64,000 nucleotides of DNA from contig CP120722.1 in assembly GCA_029719485.1 (NCBI GenBank), forward strand, positions 1,798,001-1,862,000, written 5' to 3'. Positions 63,657 through 64,000 of this stretch are shown here, in pieces. Source of the DNA: Kiritimatiellota bacterium B12222 (lineage in GTDB: Bacteria > Verrucomicrobiota > Kiritimatiellia > SS1-B-03-39 > UBA6053). Position 1 is the first letter of the stretch, and every line of letters starts with the position of its first letter. Both the position numbers and the translations under genes were made by a program. The notes under the pieces are model-generated. The model did not search any database. It was given only the letters and a program-made list of their open reading frames with translations, and was not told the origin of the DNA.

Positions 63657-64000
63657 CTAAAGGGTGGATTTCGTTTTGATCTCCAGGGCTGCTGGGGTGT
63701 CCACGTCGTCCTGTTTGGGAGGAGGGGGCTCAAAAGCCTGCATCAAAAGTGACCGGATATTTCCCTCTTCGTTGGCATGCGCCAATACACTTACTTGATC
63801 CCAGCCTTTTAAGAGGGTGGATCCTTTGGGGATGACCAGCTCTTTGCCACGGGTGATCAAGGTGATGACTGCGCCCTGAGGTAGATTTAATTCGGCGATG
63901 CATGGGCCCGTTTTATTTCGAGGCCCTGGTAAATCGATCACGATCATGTCAAGATCGCTGGCGGCCATGGTGACAAGTTCCAAATGAAACAGGGGGCGTG
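63657..64000 (-). CDS. C-terminal part of a cation/proton antiporter with TrkA-C domain (gene continues past the window)
   Basis: The frame is open to the window edge, where 'RPLFHLELVTMAASDLD' reads through, so the N-terminal membrane part lies beyond 64000. The visible 114 residues are a TrkA-C (RCK-C) domain: 'PGPRNKTGPCIAELNLPQGAVITLITRGKELVIPKGSTLLKGWDQVSVLAH'. This pattern is that of NhaP2/KefC-type K+(Na+)/H+ antiporters. A TTG at 63983 is not the start. Pro-rich C-terminal tail. Confidence 0.8.
   Translation of the reverse strand, partial: RPLFHLELVTMAASDLDMIVIDLPGPRNKTGPCIAELNLPQGAVITLITRGKELVIPKGSTLLKGWDQVSVLAHANEEGNIRSLLMQAFEPPPPKQDDVDTPAALEIKTKSTL

Overview
The window looks like a Verrucomicrobiota chromosome (moderate GC, class not resolved). 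The main reasons are a five-gene pilus locus with the same order and protein types as Amuc_1098-1102 of Akkermansia, a four-gene prepilin set resembling the 'Verru_Chthon cassette' proteins, and a coaE-rho pair with a long charged Rho N-terminus. I see no rRNA, tRNA or CRISPR array. These assignments come from reading translated sequence by eye; no database search was possible.

Bases 1-8600 are the distal end of a chromosomal integron cassette array. Small promoter-poor genes, almost all on the + strand, are separated by about 50-60 bp attC sites. In seven cassettes the R'' box is the exact complement of that cassette's own leading GTTRRRY box, and in three more it matches at 6 of 7 positions; this is the signature of genuine cassettes. 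The array carries an Abi-like protein, two related toxin-antitoxin pairs (one toxin dead by a single in-frame stop), YcxB-like and SecD-head-like proteins, a membrane-anchored acyl-carrier-like protein, a Cys/His-rich protein overlapping a macrodomain protein, several lipoproteins, and one cassette with no convincing gene. One attC is cut inside its R'' box by the 3' end of a minus-strand, ORF-less group II intron remnant. The integrase and attI should lie left of base 1. Bases 8601-9387 are hairpin-rich and apparently gene-free.

Bases 9388-31192 are mostly ordinary chromosome: an esterase, a GNAT acetyltransferase, a VOC protein, small exported proteins, a SulP transporter, a Na/Ca-exchanger-like protein, a PQ-loop protein, a large protein with a transglutaminase-like patch, an RGG-rich protein, a DASS transporter, a response regulator plus cNMP-sensing histidine kinase, a decayed hybrid kinase, rplS-rnhB, a UbiA-like prenyltransferase, and a tandem pair of HEAT/TPR-like exported paralogues.

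Bases 31203-38252 (minus strand) hold a complete, co-directional maltose/maltodextrin uptake operon, lamB-malM-malE-malF-malG-malK, with a perfect 12-bp-stem hairpin between malE and malF. A beta-carbonic anhydrase lies upstream on the same strand.

Bases 39198-52576 (plus strand) form a pilus/secretion region: four overlapping pseudopilin-type genes, then the Amuc_1102/1101/1100/1099/1098-like genes (PilM-PilN-, PilO- and PilP-like proteins and a secretin), then an STT3-like multi-pass protein. The assembly ATPase (GspE/PilB) is separate, at 61633-63330. Between them lie coaE, rho, a VWA protein, lacZ (minus strand) and upp. The window ends inside a minus-strand gene whose visible end is the TrkA-C domain of a cation/proton antiporter.
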